Assembly: GCF_003287975.1 (NCBI RefSeq)
Contig: NZ_QMKQ01000001.1
Span: 310,001-374,000 of the forward strand
Source of the DNA: Arthrobacter sp. AQ5-05
GTDB lineage: Bacteria > Actinomycetota > Actinomycetes > Actinomycetales > Micrococcaceae
Direction of reading: 5' to 3'
DNA: 64,000 bases
Under the pieces are notes generated by a model that saw only the letters and a program-made list of their open reading frames with translations, did not search any database and was not told where the DNA came from. Every line of letters begins with the position of its first letter. Within the stretch, counting starts at the first letter, position 1. Made by a program: the position numbers and the translations under genes. Below are positions 8,833 through 20,000 of the stretch, in pieces.

Positions 8833-9465
8833 CTAGAGCGAGACCGACAGCAGGGCGATGGCTTCCCGGGCGCCCTCGAACGTCACCAGGGCCTCTTCGC
8901 GGCGTCCGGAGGCATGCAGCAACAGCTCGCCCGCGCGCCCGGTGATGGCCACCGAGGTGCTGGACTTGCGCGCCACGTGGCGCCGGCCATCGGGCAGCAC
9001 CAGGATGATCCCGACATCTACACCGCGGTAGTAGTGTGCTGCCCGGCGCACCAGGTCGTTCCACAAAAGGTCCTCGTACTTCGCATCGAGCGCACGCGGA
9101 ACCCAGCGGTCGCCCGCACGGCGGACGTCCTCGGTGTGGATGAAGAACTCGGAGAGGTTCGCGGCATGGTCCATGCGGGGCACTGACAGCGGGGAGATCC
9201 TCGGGGCGCCGGCCTTGAATTCGTTGACGATCGAGGCATAGGCGTTGCGGTCCAGGGCGCGGTCGGCGCGTCGGGAAAGTTCGACCTCCATGCGGTGTGC
9301 CAGGGGCTTCAGGACCAGGCCCGCGGCCAGCAGCGACTGTTCCCGCAGCACCAGGTGCGCGGCCAGGTGCCGGGTCTCCCATCCTGCGCACAGGGTGGGG
9401 GCCGTTGGCCCTGCCGCCAGCAGGACTTCGGCCAATACTTCACGCGAGGCTGGTACGAAATGCAT
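8833..9465 (-). CDS. TIGR03085-family (maleylpyruvate isomerase/DinB-like) protein
   Basis: A 210-aa protein of the actinobacterial TIGR03085 group, related to mycothiol-dependent maleylpyruvate isomerase/DinB four-helix bundles. It shows the LCAGWETRHLAAHLVLRE motif (first metal-binding His region) and HAANLSEFFIHTEDVRRA (second His region). The start at 9465 is chosen because a TAGTTT -10 box (complement of 9473-9478) lies 7 nt upstream and because family members begin here. It converges on the amidase gene. Thiol-dependent chemistry is inferred from the family; no substrate is known. Confidence 0.82.
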   Translation of the reverse strand: MHFVPASREVLAEVLLAAGPTAPTLCAGWETRHLAAHLVLREQSLLAAGLVLKPLAHRMEVELSRRADRALDRNAYASIVNEFKAGAPRISPLSVPRMDHAANLSEFFIHTEDVRRAGDRWVPRALDAKYEDLLWNDLVRRAAHYYRGVDVGIILVLPDGRRHVARKSSTSVAITGRAGELLLHASGRREEALVTFEGAREAIALLSVSL

Positions 9466-9608
9466 CACTTCGAAACTAACACGTTCGGGGGCACTTGGAG
9501 CCCCTGTGTCGCTCCCGGGTCGCGGCTTCTGTGGCCAAATCGTCACCGGGAGTCGCGCCCACGTGGTTTGGCCCATGTTTTGGTGTCCGTGGCACTAGAC
9601 TGGTGTGG

Positions 9609-10010
9609 ATGTCGCAGAACCCAGCCTTCGCCGCTCCCGCCTCCGTTGACGGGAAATTGTCCGCCCAGATTTCCGCCGCCCTGAAGAAGGACGACGCCGG
9701 ATTGGTGGCCGCCATCATCCAGCAGCATGGCACCGGGGAGGTGCTGATGCTCGGTTGGATGGACGAGGAGGCACTTCGCCGCACCCTGACCACCGGGCGG
9801 GTGACCTTCTGGTCCCGCTCGCGCAAGGAGTACTGGCGCAAGGGCGACACCTCCGGGAACTCCCAGCTGGTCCGCTCCGTGGCCCTTGACTGCGACGGCG
9901 ACGCACTGCTCGTGGTCGTCGACCAGATCGGCGCCGCCTGCCACACCGGGACGCACACCTGCTTCGACGGGCGCAACCTCCCCGCCGTCGTGGGCCGCCG
10001 CGTTTCCTGA
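9609..10010 (+). CDS. hisI: phosphoribosyl-AMP cyclohydrolase
   Basis: A 133-aa HisI, the third step of histidine synthesis, which opens the purine ring of phosphoribosyl-AMP. The zinc/Mg ligands are in DCDGD and [27 protein letters not shown] is the signature substrate loop. As usual in actinobacteria it is a separate protein from HisE. A TAGACT box (9596-9601) stands 7 nt before the ATG, so the transcript is probably leaderless. trpE begins 48 nt after its stop, so histidine and tryptophan genes appear to share a transcript. Confidence 0.96.
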   Translation: MSQNPAFAAPASVDGKLSAQISAALKKDDAGLVAAIIQQHGTGEVLMLGWMDEEALRRTLTTGRVTFWSRSRKEYWRKGDTSGNSQLVRSVALDCDGDALLVVVDQIGAACHTGTHTCFDGRNLPAVVGRRVS

Positions 10011-10057
10011 CCCACCCCCGCTCCATTTTCCGTACACGCAAGGACCATTCTTCGCTC

Positions 10058-11617
10058 ATGCAAGCTCTCGGCGCCCTGACCCCCACCCGCGAGCAATTCC
10101 GCGCGCTCGCCGCGGAACGCCGCGTCATCCCCGTAAGCATGAGGGTGCTGGCCGACGCGCTGACACCCATCTCCATCTACCGCCGGCTGGCGGACGGCCG
10201 CCCCGGAACCTTCCTGATGGAATCCGCGGCCGCCGGGGGAGTGTGGTCGCGCTACTCCTTCATCGGCGTGAACTCGCCGGCCACCCTGACCACCCTCGAG
10301 GGCAAGGCGCACTGGCTGGGCACCCCGCCGGCGGGCATGCCCACCGAGGGGAACCCGGTCGAGGTCCTGCGCGACACCGTCAGGGCACTGCGCACCGAAC
10401 CGCTGGACGGGCTGCCGCCGCTGACCAGCGGCATGGTCGGCTTCATCGGCTGGGAAGCGGTGCGGCACTGGGAAAAGCTGCCCAACCCGCCGGCCGACGA
10501 CCTGCACCTGCCGGAGCTGGCCATGAACCTGGTCGGCGACATGGCCGTGCACGACAACACCGACGGCACCCTGACGCTGATTGCCAACGCCATCAACTTC
10601 AACGGCACCACCGAGGGCGTCGACGGCGCCTACGACCATGCGGTGGCCCGCCTGAGGGGGATGCTGGACGCGCTGGGCGAGGCCGCCGAGAACCCCGTCT
10701 CGGTGCTCTCGGGCACCGACGTCCCGGCCGATGAGTTGATGAATGCCGTCACCCACTCCTGGGACGAGGACTCCTACCGCCGGGCGGTGCTGCGCGGCAA
10801 GGAAGCCATCGTGGACGGCGAGGTCTTCCAGGTGGTCGTCTCCCGCCGCTTCGAGCTGGAAACCCACGCGGACCCGCTGGACGTGTACCGGATCCTGCGG
10901 GCCACCAACCCCAGCCCGTACATGTACCTCTTCTCGCTGCAGGACGCCCACGGCAAGGGGTACTCGATCGTGGGATCCTCCCCGGAGGCGTTGGTCACCG
11001 TCAACGACGACCACGTGGTCACCCACCCGATCGCCGGCTCGCGCCCGCGCGGGGCCAACTACGAGGACGATGCGCTGCATGAGAAGAACCTGCTGGCCGA
11101 CGAAAAGGAACGCGCCGAGCACCTGATGCTGGTGGACCTCTCGCGCAACGACCTGTCCAAGGTCTGCGTCCCGGGCTCGGTGGAGGTCACCCAGTTCATG
11201 GAGGTCGAGCGCTTCAGCCACATCATGCACCTGGTCTCCAATGTGGTCGGCCGGCTCACCCCCGGCACCGACGGCTACGACGTGCTCGCCGCGACCTTCC
11301 CCGCCGGCACGCTCTCCGGGGCCCCGAAGCCCCGCGCCCTCTCCCTGCTCGACGAGCTCGAGCCCTACCGCCGCGGCATCTACGGCGGGGTGGTCGGCTA
11401 CCTGGACTTCACCGGGGACATGGACATGGCCATCGCCATCCGCTCCGCGCTGATCAAGGGCAACCGCGCCTATGTGCAGGCCGGCGGTGGCATCGTCGCG
11501 GACTCCGACCTGGACGCCGAGGCACTGGAAACCATCAACAAGTCGGCCGCACCCCTGCGCGCCGTCTGGGCCGCCGGGACCATGGCGCCGGCACAAGTGG
11601 ACGGCACCAACGCATGA
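10058..11617 (+). CDS. trpE: anthranilate synthase component I
   Basis: A 519-aa TrpE that converts chorismate to anthranilate, using ammonia from TrpG. The N-terminal LLES-type feedback site reads FLMESAAAGGVWSRYSFIG. The chorismate-binding core carries GSSPEALV, THPIAGSRPRG, LMLVDLSRNDL, AGTLSGAPKPRAL and a C-terminal VQAGGGIVADSD. Length is typical. No Trp leader peptide or attenuator is evident in the 47 nt before it. Its stop overlaps the next start by 4 nt (ATGA), so translation is coupled. Confidence 0.97.
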   Translation: MQALGALTPTREQFRALAAERRVIPVSMRVLADALTPISIYRRLADGRPGTFLMESAAAGGVWSRYSFIGVNSPATLTTLEGKAHWLGTPPAGMPTEGNPVEVLRDTVRALRTEPLDGLPPLTSGMVGFIGWEAVRHWEKLPNPPADDLHLPELAMNLVGDMAVHDNTDGTLTLIANAINFNGTTEGVDGAYDHAVARLRGMLDALGEAAENPVSVLSGTDVPADELMNAVTHSWDEDSYRRAVLRGKEAIVDGEVFQVVVSRRFELETHADPLDVYRILRATNPSPYMYLFSLQDAHGKGYSIVGSSPEALVTVNDDHVVTHPIAGSRPRGANYEDDALHEKNLLADEKERAEHLMLVDLSRNDLSKVCVPGSVEVTQFMEVERFSHIMHLVSNVVGRLTPGTDGYDVLAATFPAGTLSGAPKPRALSLLDELEPYRRGIYGGVVGYLDFTGDMDMAIAIRSALIKGNRAYVQAGGGIVADSDLDAEALETINKSAAPLRAVWAAGTMAPAQVDGTNA

Positions 11618-12219
11618 GCACCACAACGAAACCCCGCCGCAGTTCCAAGCGCTCCGTGATGCTGCTGGGGCTGCTCGGCGCGGTGCTGGCGCTGGCCACC
11701 AGCACCCGCACCTGGATCAATGTCCAGCCCGAGGTCGGCACCGTGAAGATCCCGCTGATCGAGGTCGCGGGTTCCGATGCCGCCACCGCGGTGGCGGCGC
11801 TGGCCGTGGTCGCCCTGGCCGGCTCGCTGGCCGCGATGATCGCCGGGAAGGTCGCCCGCTACATCATCGCCGCGATCCTGCTGCTGGCCGGAGGCGGCAT
11901 CGCCGGCGCCGGCATCTCGGTGCTCTCCGATCCCGTGTTCGCCGCCGCCACCAAGGTCGGTGAAGCCACCGGGCTGAACACCTCCGGCGGCGACTACGAC
12001 CTGACCCTCTGGCCCTGGCTCGCGGTGCTGGCCGGTGCCGTCCTCGTGGCCAGCGCGTTGCTGCTGGGCATCACCGGCCGGAACTGGGCCGGGTCGCGCA
12101 AGTACGCCCGCGACGCCGCGGCAACCGCGCCCGGGACCACGCCGGCCGGGCAGACGGGGCAGATCGATGAGATCTCCGGCTGGGACTCGCTCTCCCGGGG
12201 GGATGATCCCACCGGCTGA
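11614..12219 (+). CDS. Trp biosynthesis-associated membrane protein (TIGR02234)
   Basis: A 201-aa integral membrane protein with four predicted helices (about residues 13-31, 55-75, 80-105 and 132-152). It matches the TIGR02234/Trp_oprn_chp family that is almost always found between trpE and trpC in actinobacteria. Position and the ATGA overlap with trpE support this. Its role is unproven. The C-terminal 50 residues are a hydrophilic cytoplasmic tail. Confidence 0.88.
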   Translation: MSTTTKPRRSSKRSVMLLGLLGAVLALATSTRTWINVQPEVGTVKIPLIEVAGSDAATAVAALAVVALAGSLAAMIAGKVARYIIAAILLLAGGGIAGAGISVLSDPVFAAATKVGEATGLNTSGGDYDLTLWPWLAVLAGAVLVASALLLGITGRNWAGSRKYARDAAATAPGTTPAGQTGQIDEISGWDSLSRGDDPTG

Positions 12220-12333
12220 CGCGCACACGCTGCGCAATATGGCATGCCATCGCCTTAAAGAATGGCAGAATGGAAACAAGAAATTTATCGGGGTCAATCC
12301 CGATTGGCACGAGGTGAGAAGGAGTCTCCCACC

Positions 12334-12585
12334 ATGGCTAACGCCAACACCCAGATCGATCCAATGCACGCAGATGAAATCGGCCACGGCAACTCGAAGG
12401 CCGCCTGGGCCGCAGTCGGCATCATGATGGTCGGCTTCGTCGCCGGCGGCATCGCCTTCGCAGCGCACAACCATCTCGTGGTGTACATCTGCTCCGGCGT
12501 CGTCCTGCTCGGCCTGGTCGTCGGCTGGATCATGAAGAAGGCCGGCTACGGCGTCAACGGTTCCAAATCGGGTGACTCGCACTAG
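12334..12585 (+). CDS. HGxxPAAW-type small membrane protein
   Basis: An 83-aa protein with the short motif HGNSKAAW immediately before two transmembrane helices (about residues 29-44 and 47-67). The family (HGxxPAAW, formerly HGCC/DUF6704) is a conserved member of actinobacterial trp operons with unknown function. The ATG at 12334 is chosen because GAGAAGGAG (12316-12324) gives an ideal ribosome-binding site. Only 2 nt separate it from trpC, implying coupled translation. Confidence 0.85.
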   Translation: MANANTQIDPMHADEIGHGNSKAAWAAVGIMMVGFVAGGIAFAAHNHLVVYICSGVVLLGLVVGWIMKKAGYGVNGSKSGDSH

Positions 12586-12587
12586 CC

Positions 12588-13418
12588 GTGAGCGTACTAA
12601 CTGAAATCATCGCGGGCGTCCGGATCGATCTGGACGCCCGTCGGTCCATCCGGAGCCAGGCGCAAATCGAGACCGACGCCACGTTGGCGGCCCCGGCACT
12701 CGACGCCTACGCCGCCCTGGGCGGGAACACCGACCCCGGCGCACGCGACGCCGCGATGCGCGTGATCTCCGAGGTCAAGCGCAAGTCTCCCTCCAAGGGG
12801 GAACTGGCCGATATCGGCAGCCCCGCGGACCTGGCCCGGGCCTACGCCGCGGGTGGCGCCTCGGTGATCTCGGTGCTGACCGAGGAACGCCGCTTCGGCG
12901 GTTCGCTGGCCGACCTCGACGCGGTGCGCGCCGCGGTGGACATCCCGCTGCTGCGCAAGGACTTCACCGTCGACGCCTACCAGATCCACGAGGCCCGTGC
13001 CCACGGTGCGGACCTGGTGCTGCTGATCGTCGCGGCCCTGGACGACGCGCAGTTGCGCGAATTCCTCGACCTGACCCACGCCCTGGGCATGAACGCCCTG
13101 GTCGAAACGCACACCGAGGAAGAAATTGCCCGCGCCGTGGAGCTCGGGTCCAAGATCATCGGCGTGAACGTGCGCAACCTCAAGACCCTTGAGGTGGACC
13201 GCGGCAACTTCGCCCGCCTGGCCGAAAACATCCCCTCGGATGTCGTCATCGTGGCCGAATCCGGGGTCCGCGACGTCGCCGATGTCGAGCACTACGCAAG
13301 CCACGGTGCCGATGCGATCCTCGTGGGCGAGGCACTGGTCAAGGACAACGACCCGCGTGCAGCCATCGAGCGCTTCATCGGTGCCGGAACCGCCGCCAAG
13401 CCGGCCCGCGCCCGCTAA
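12588..13418 (+). CDS. trpC: indole-3-glycerol phosphate synthase
   Basis: A 276-aa TIM barrel that forms indole-3-glycerol phosphate from CdRP. The catalytic lysines are in [11 protein letters not shown] and LLRKDFTVD; the phosphate loop is IVAESGVRD and [13 protein letters not shown]. The GTG start sits 2 nt after the preceding stop. It is a monofunctional TrpC without a fused TrpF; the missing TrpF step would be done by PriA in this lineage. Confidence 0.97.
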   Translation: MSVLTEIIAGVRIDLDARRSIRSQAQIETDATLAAPALDAYAALGGNTDPGARDAAMRVISEVKRKSPSKGELADIGSPADLARAYAAGGASVISVLTEERRFGGSLADLDAVRAAVDIPLLRKDFTVDAYQIHEARAHGADLVLLIVAALDDAQLREFLDLTHALGMNALVETHTEEEIARAVELGSKIIGVNVRNLKTLEVDRGNFARLAENIPSDVVIVAESGVRDVADVEHYASHGADAILVGEALVKDNDPRAAIERFIGAGTAAKPARAR

Positions 13419-13472
13419 GCAACACCCCCAAACCCCCTCGAAGAATTCCTGAGCAAGAAAAGGATGCGCCAG

Positions 13473-14765
13473 ATGAACCCGATGACCGGTGACCCAGACC
13501 AGGGTGAAAGCAAGCCCGCCTCCGCGCCTTCCCATTCCCTGCGCCACGCCGCGGGCCCGTACTTCGGCGACTACGGCGGACGCTGGATGCCCGAATCCCT
13601 GATTGCCGCCATGGACGAGCTCAACGAGACCTTCGAGGCGGCCAAGGCCGATCCGGAGTTCATCGCCCAGGTCAAGGACCTGAACAAGAACTACTCGGGC
13701 CGCCCCTCGCTGCTCACCGAGGCCAAGCGCTTCTCCGAGGCCGCCGGCGGGGTGCGCGTCTTCCTCAAGCGCGAGGACCTGAACCACACCGGCAGCCACA
13801 AGATCAACAACGTCCTGGGCCAGGCGCTGCTGGCCAAGCGCATGGGCAAGACCCGCATCATCGCCGAGACCGGTGCGGGCCAGCACGGCGTGGCCTCGGC
13901 CACCGCCGCGGCCCTCATGGGCCTGGAATGCGTGGTCTACATGGGCGCGGAGGACACGCGCCGGCAGGCCTTGAACGTCGCGCGCATGCAGTTGCTCGGC
14001 GCCACCGTCATCCCGGTGACCGCCGGCTCCCAGACGCTCAAGGACGCCATCAACGAGGCATTGCGCGACTGGGTCGCCAACGTGGGAACCACCCACTACC
14101 TGCTGGGCACCGCCGCCGGCGGACACCCGTTCCCGGCCATGGTCCGCTACTTCCACGAGGTCATCGGCGAGGAGGCCCGCGAGCAGATCATCGCCCAGGC
14201 CGGCCGGCTGCCCGATGCGGTTGCTGCGTGCATCGGCGGCGGCTCCAACGCCATCGGCATCTTCCACGGTTTCCTGGACGACGCCGAGGTCGAGCTCTAC
14301 GGCTTCGAGGCCGGGGGAGACGGCATCGACACCCCGCGCCACGCCGCCACCATCACCCTGGGCAAGCCCGGGGTGCTGCACGGGGCCAAGAGCTACCTGA
14401 TGCAGGACGACGACGGCCAGACCATCGAATCGCACTCGATCTCCGCCGGCCTTGACTACCCGGGTGTCGGCCCGGAGCACGCCTACCTCGCCGACATCGG
14501 ACGGGTGCACTACGAGCCGATCACCGACACCGAGGCCATGGACGCCTTCTCGCTGCTGTGCCGCACCGAAGGCATCATCCCGGCCATCGAGTCCTCGCAC
14601 GCGCTGGCCGGCGTGCTGAAGATCGCCGCACGCAAGATCGCCGCCGGCGCGGTGCCGGAAGAGACCATCATCATTGCCAACCTTTCGGGGCGCGGCGACA
14701 AGGATGTCGGAACCGCCGCCGAATGGTTCAACCTCATCGACAGCAAAGCGAAGGATGCCAAGTGA
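13473..14765 (+). CDS. trpB: tryptophan synthase beta chain
   Basis: TrpB condenses indole with serine using pyridoxal phosphate. The PLP lysine is in [13 protein letters not shown], the phosphate loop is [10 protein letters not shown] and the catalytic Glu region is [10 protein letters not shown]. This start (430 aa) is preferred to the ATG at 13464 because AAAAGG (13458-13463) abuts the first ATG but is correctly spaced for the second. It overlaps trpA by 4 nt (GTGA), consistent with formation of the alpha2beta2 complex. Confidence 0.97.
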   Translation: MNPMTGDPDQGESKPASAPSHSLRHAAGPYFGDYGGRWMPESLIAAMDELNETFEAAKADPEFIAQVKDLNKNYSGRPSLLTEAKRFSEAAGGVRVFLKREDLNHTGSHKINNVLGQALLAKRMGKTRIIAETGAGQHGVASATAAALMGLECVVYMGAEDTRRQALNVARMQLLGATVIPVTAGSQTLKDAINEALRDWVANVGTTHYLLGTAAGGHPFPAMVRYFHEVIGEEAREQIIAQAGRLPDAVAACIGGGSNAIGIFHGFLDDAEVELYGFEAGGDGIDTPRHAATITLGKPGVLHGAKSYLMQDDDGQTIESHSISAGLDYPGVGPEHAYLADIGRVHYEPITDTEAMDAFSLLCRTEGIIPAIESSHALAGVLKIAARKIAAGAVPEETIIIANLSGRGDKDVGTAAEWFNLIDSKAKDAK

Positions 14766-15556
14766 GCCCCGTATCAAAGAGCGGCGCAGCCATCGCGGCC
14801 GCCCGCGCCGAAGGCCGCCCGGCACTGATCTGCTACCTGCCCGCCGGTTTCCCCGACGTGCAGGGCACCATTGACGCTGCCGTTGCCATGGCCGAGAACG
14901 GTGCCGACATCATCGAAGTCGGCATCCCGTACTCGGACCCCGTGATGGACGGCTCGGTCATCCAGGACGCCACGGTCCAATCGCTGGCCCAGGGCTTCAA
15001 GGTCGCCCAGGTGTTCGACATCATCAAGGGCATCACCTCCCGCTGCTCGGCAACGGTCATGGTCATGACCTACTGGAACCCGGTGCTGCGCATGGGCGTG
15101 GACGAGTTCTCCCGCCGCCTTGCCGAGGCCGGCGGCGCCGGACTGATCACCCCGGACCTGGTCCCCGACGAGGCCGCCGAGTGGATGGAAGCCTCCGACA
15201 AGTACGGCCTTGACCGCGTCTTCCTGGTCGCTCCGTCCTCTACCGAGGCCCGCATGAAAGCCACCGTGGCCGCCAGCCGCGGCTTCGTCTACTGCGTCTC
15301 GGTCATGGGCGTCACCGGCGCCCGCGCCGAGGTCTCCGACGCCGCAGCCGCCGTGGTCGCCGCGGCCCACGCCGCAGGCGCCGAAAACGCCTGCGTGGGC
15401 CTTGGCGTCTCGCAGCGCAAGCACGTGGAAGAAATCGGTGCCTACTCCGACGGCGTCATCGTGGGCACCGCGCTGGTCGCGGCCCTCGGCGACGGGGGAG
15501 TGGACGCGGTTGCCAAGCTGACCGCGGAACTCAGCGGGCGGGCAGTGAGCGCATGA
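14762..15556 (+). CDS. trpA: tryptophan synthase alpha chain
   Basis: A 264-aa TIM barrel that cleaves indole-3-glycerol phosphate to indole, passed by tunnel to TrpB. It shows YLPAGFPD, the catalytic Glu in [15 protein letters not shown], and [11 protein letters not shown] near the C-terminus. The GTG start overlaps the trpB stop and its stop overlaps the lgt start (ATGA), so three genes are tightly coupled. Confidence 0.97.
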   Translation: MSPVSKSGAAIAAARAEGRPALICYLPAGFPDVQGTIDAAVAMAENGADIIEVGIPYSDPVMDGSVIQDATVQSLAQGFKVAQVFDIIKGITSRCSATVMVMTYWNPVLRMGVDEFSRRLAEAGGAGLITPDLVPDEAAEWMEASDKYGLDRVFLVAPSSTEARMKATVAASRGFVYCVSVMGVTGARAEVSDAAAAVVAAAHAAGAENACVGLGVSQRKHVEEIGAYSDGVIVGTALVAALGDGGVDAVAKLTAELSGRAVSA

Positions 15557-16557
15557 TGCCGCTGGCCGCGGCCGGAACCAACATCCTGGCCTCGATCCCG
15601 AGCCCGCCGTCCGAGTTCTCGAAGTTCTCCATCGGCCCGCTGACCATCCACGCCTACGCGATCTGCATCATGATCGGCATCGTTGCCGCCATGTGGATCG
15701 CCTCGCGGCGCTGGCGGGCCAAGGGCGGGCCGGAGGACGTGGTCTGGGACATCTGCATCTGGGCGATCCCCTTCGGCATCGTCGGCGGACGCCTCTACCA
15801 CGTGCTGGTCACGGACCCGGAGTACTACTTCGGCCTCCAGGGGCAGTCGGCCCACCTTTCGGAGATCCCGCAGATCTGGGCCGGCGGGCTTGGCATCATG
15901 GGTGCCATCTCGCTGGGCTCCCTCGGTGCCTGGATCGCCTGCCGCCGTGCCGGGGTGCGCCTCTCGGCGTTCCTGGACGCCGCGGTCCCGGGCGTGCTGC
16001 TGGCCCAGGCCTTCGGCCGCTGGGGCAACTGGTTCAACCAGGAACTCTTCGGGAAGCCAACCACGCTGCCGTGGGGCCTGGAAATCGACCCGAACAGCTA
16101 CAACTTCCCCCCGGGGCTGCCGGCCGGAACCCTGTTCCAGCCGACCTTCCTCTACGAGTCGCTGTGGAACGTGGCCGGGGTCTTCCTGCTGCTCGCACTT
16201 GACCGCAAGTTCAAGCTACGCCGCGGGGCCATGTTCTGGGCCTACATCACCTGGTACGGCATTGGCCGGACCATCATGGAAACCATGCGCATCGACGCCG
16301 CCGACACCATCACCATCCTGGGCATCGGGTTGCGTGTGCACATGTGGCTGGCCATCGTCATGATCGTCATGGGCATCATCGGGCTGGTCTTCGTGCTCAC
16401 CCGCCTGCGCCCGCTGCCGGATCCCGGGGTCTACCTCAAGGGCCGGGAACACAAGATCGAAGTCGCCGCCGGGACCCCGGAGGCGGAAGGGCCCACGAAG
16501 GAGGGCTCCAAGCCGCAGGACGAGCAGAAACCGCCCGCCGACGGACCTGCCTCCTAG
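15553..16557 (+). CDS. lgt: prolipoprotein diacylglyceryl transferase
   Basis: A 334-aa integral membrane enzyme that transfers diacylglycerol from phosphatidylglycerol to the lipobox cysteine of prolipoproteins. About seven transmembrane helices are visible. Hallmarks are [18 protein letters not shown] (catalytic Arg/His region) and the Lgt signature [13 protein letters not shown] (about residues 155-167). A 50-residue charged cytoplasmic tail ([11 protein letters not shown] to the end) is common in actinobacteria. Position at the end of the trp operon is conserved. One likely client, a lipoprotein deacetylase, is encoded at 40.3 kb. Confidence 0.96.
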   Translation: MMPLAAAGTNILASIPSPPSEFSKFSIGPLTIHAYAICIMIGIVAAMWIASRRWRAKGGPEDVVWDICIWAIPFGIVGGRLYHVLVTDPEYYFGLQGQSAHLSEIPQIWAGGLGIMGAISLGSLGAWIACRRAGVRLSAFLDAAVPGVLLAQAFGRWGNWFNQELFGKPTTLPWGLEIDPNSYNFPPGLPAGTLFQPTFLYESLWNVAGVFLLLALDRKFKLRRGAMFWAYITWYGIGRTIMETMRIDAADTITILGIGLRVHMWLAIVMIVMGIIGLVFVLTRLRPLPDPGVYLKGREHKIEVAAGTPEAEGPTKEGSKPQDEQKPPADGPAS

Positions 16558-16590
16558 GTTCGATCCCCCGGCCCGCACGGGATTACCGGG

Positions 16591-16645
16591 AAGGCCCCTT
16601 TCATTGACTCCGCACCACGTGGGGAAATATGAAGGGGGCCTTTTC
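16591..16645 (+). terminator. rho-independent terminator after the trp-lgt operon
   Basis: AAGGCCCCTTTCA (16591-16603) pairs with TGAAGGGGGCCTT (16630-16642, one bulged G) around a 26-nt loop and is followed by TTTT. It lies 34 nt after the lgt stop. Confidence 0.75.
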
Positions 16646-17035
16646 GCGTTACGACGAAACTTTCAGGAAACCCAAAAGTGCCACGTCAGCAACGGGTTCG
16701 TAGTGACCGCGAAAACTGTTGGAAACAAAAGCACGTATAAATCCGAAACATGCCGGTGCTACTCTTTTTTCACTGTGGCAGCACGGCCGGGCTCGGAACA
16801 CCCACCCCCATCCGCACCCGATGCTGCCGGCAACCACAATGACGTGGAAGCGCACGACCCGCGGCCCGCCCACCGGCTGGAACACACGGTTGCCGCGCCC
16901 GCATCACCGGTGCCACACCCACACCCCACACCAAGCCCCCAGCGGGGCACCGATTCGCGAACCCAAAAACCCACTCGGCCACCGTTGTCCGAAGAAACCA
17001 GACCCGCCGCCCACACACCGAGAAAGGGACAACTC
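16646..17035 (+). promoter_or_regulatory. long upstream region of gltB
   Basis: About 390 nt without a gene. The first 130 nt are AT-richer than the surroundings and contain several GAAAC elements (16656, 16667, 16722, 16745), two of them 11 nt apart, plus a TATAAA (16736-16741). This resembles half-sites of GlnR-type nitrogen operators, but no full consensus is present. GAAAGGGA (17022-17029) is the gltB ribosome-binding site. No convincing -35 was found. Confidence 0.35.
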
Positions 17036-20000
17036 ATGAGCATGACCGGAGTCCAACTCAATGCCTCACCGCATCAGGGCGAGGAGATTTCCTCGCCCTA
17101 CACCAGGTTTGCCGACATCCCGGCAGCACAGGGACTCTACGATCCGGCAAACGAAAAAGACGCGTGCGGCCTGGCGGTCATTGCCACGCTGACAAAAGAG
17201 GCCAGCCACCAGATCGTGGAGCAGGCCCTCGAGGCGCTGCGCCGCCTCGAACACCGCGGCGCCGTGGGCGCCGACGCCGGAACCGGCGACGGAGCCGGCA
17301 TCCTCACCCAGATCCCCGACGCTTTCTTCCGCGCGGTCACCGGCTTCACCCTTCCCGCCCCCGGCCGCTACGCCGCCGGGACCGCCTTCCTCCCGCAGGA
17401 GACCGCGCAGCGCAACGCCGCCGTCACAGCCCTGGAGGAACTCGCCGCCGAGGAAGGCCTGACGGTTCTTGGCTGGCGCGACGTGCCGGTGAACACCGAG
17501 TCCATCGGCGCCACGGCCCTGGGCAGCATGCCCTACTTCTCCCAGCTCTTCCTGGGTGCCGCCACCGAACACGAAGCAGACCTTGACGCCCGGGTCTTCC
17601 GCATCCGCAAGCGCGCCCAAAACAAGTTCGGGGTGTACTTCCCCTCGCTCTCCTCCGCGACCATGGTCTACAAGGGCATGCTCTCCACCGAGCAGCTCAC
17701 CGGCTTCTACCCGGATCTGTCCGACACCCGCTTCGCCTCGCGCTTCGGCATCGTGCACTCGCGCTTCTCCACCAACACCTTCCCCTCCTGGCCCCTGGCC
17801 CAGCCCTTCCGCACCATCGCCCACAACGGCGAGATCAACACAGTCAAGGGCAACCGCAACTGGATGCGCGCCCGCCAGTCCCAGCTTGCCTCAGCGCTGC
17901 TGGGCGAGGTCCCCGAGGAACTTTTCCCGATCTGCAGCCCCGGCGCCTCCGATTCCGCATCCTTCGACGAGGTGGCCGAACTGCTGGTGCTCTCCGGCCG
18001 CCCCGTGGCCCAGGCCATCATGATGATGATCCCCGAGGCCTGGGAAAACCACGCCACCATGGATGCGGACCGCCGCGCCTTCTACGAATACAACTCCATG
18101 CTCATGGAACCGTGGGACGGGCCGGCCGCGGTCTCCTTCACCGACGGCAAGCAGGTCGGCGCGGTGCTTGACCGCAACGGGCTGCGCCCGGCCCGCTACT
18201 GGATCACCACCGACGGGCTGGTCGTGCTGGCCTCCGAGGTCGGCGTCATCGACCTGGCCCCCGAGCAGATCTCCGCCAAGGGCCGCGTCGCCCCGGGCAA
18301 GATGTTCCTCATCGACACCGAGGCCGGACGCATCATCGACGATGCCGAAATCAAGTCGCAGGTCGCCGCCTCCGCCCCGTGGGCCCAGTGGGTCAGCGAG
18401 AACAAGATCAGCCTCGCCGACCTGCCGGACCTCGAGCACGTCAAGCACAACTCCGCCTCCGTGCAGATCCGCCAGCGCACCTTCGGCTACACCACCGAGG
18501 AATTGCGCATCCTGCTTGCCCCCATGGCTTCGGCCGGAGCCGAGCCGCTTGGCGCCATGGGCACCGACACCCCCGTCGCGGTGCTCTCGGAGCGCTCCCG
18601 CCTGCTCTTCGACTACTTCACCCAGTCCTTCGCCCAGGTCACCAACCCGCCGCTGGATTCCATCCGCGAGGAACTTGTCACCTCCCTGGGCACCAGCATC
18701 GGCCCGGACGGGAACCTGCTGGCCACCGGCAAGGTCGACGCCCGGCAGGTGTCCCTGGACTACCCGGTGATCACCAACGACGACCTGGCCAAGATCGCCA
18801 ACATCCGCGACGAATCCGGCGCCAAGGTCGCCCTGAAGGTCCGCGGGCTCTACCGCCCCGAGGGCGGGGAATCCGAACTGCGCGCCCGCCTGCAGGAGAT
18901 CTGCGAGAAGGTCTCCGCCGCCATCAACCGCGGCGTGAAGTTCGTTGTGCTCTCGGACCGCGACTCCAACGCCCAGTGGGCGCCGATCCCGTCGCTGCTG
19001 CTCACCTCCGCGGTGCACCACCACCTGCTCAAGAGTGCCAACCGCACCAAGACCTCCCTGGTCATCGAGGCCGGGGACGTGCGCGAGGTGCACCACGTGG
19101 CAGTGCTCGTGGGCTACGGCGCCTCGGCCATCAACCCCTATCTGGCCCTGGAATCCGTGGAGGAAATGGCCACCCAGGGCGAGCTCGGCGACGTGACCCC
19201 GGCCAGGGCACAGACCAACCTGATCAAGGCGCTGGGCAAGGGCCTGCTGAAGATCATGTCCAAGATGGGCATCTCCACCGTGGCCTCCTACTGCGGCGCC
19301 CAGACCTTCGAGGCCCTGGGCCTGTCCCAGCGTGTGGTCGACCAGTACTTCACCGGCACCTCCTCGCAACTCGGGGGAGTGGGCCTGGACATCATCGCCA
19401 CCGAAACCGCGATGCGCCACGCCGCCGCATACCCGGCGGACCTGAACCCCGACGCGCATCGCGTACTGGAGACCGGCGGGGAATACCAGTGGCGCCGCGA
19501 GGGCCCGCCGCACCTGTTCAACCCGGAGACCATTTTCCGGCTGCAGCACGCCACCCGCGAACGCCGCTACGACATCTTCAAGAAGTACACCCAGGGCGTC
19601 GACGACCAGGCCAAGGGCCTGATGACGCTGCGCGGGCTGCTGGACTTCAAGACCGGCGAACGCACGCCCCTCGACATCGACCAGGTCGAGCCGGTCTCCG
19701 AAATTGTCAAGCGCTTCGCGACCGGGGCCATGAGCTACGGCTCGATCTCCGCCGAGGCGCACGAGACCCTGGCCCGCGCCATGAACCGGCTGGGCGGCAA
19801 GTCCAACACCGGCGAGGGCGGCGAGGACGTGGACCGGCTGCTGGATCCGGAGCGCCGTTCCGCGGTCAAGCAGATCGCCTCGGGACGCTTCGGGGTCACC
19901 AGCATGTACCTCACGCACGCCGATGACCTGCAGATCAAGATGGCCCAGGGCGCCAAGCCCGGGGAGGGCGGCCAGCTGATGGCCAACAAGGTCTACCCAT

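Noticed and set aside
10011-10057. Possible trp attenuator before trpE
   Set aside because: Only 47 nt lie between hisI and trpE, with no Trp-codon leader peptide or terminator hairpin.
16604-17035. N-terminal extension of gltB by 144 codons
   Set aside because: It starts within the lgt terminator and would lengthen the propeptide far beyond the family; a good ribosome-binding site supports 17036.
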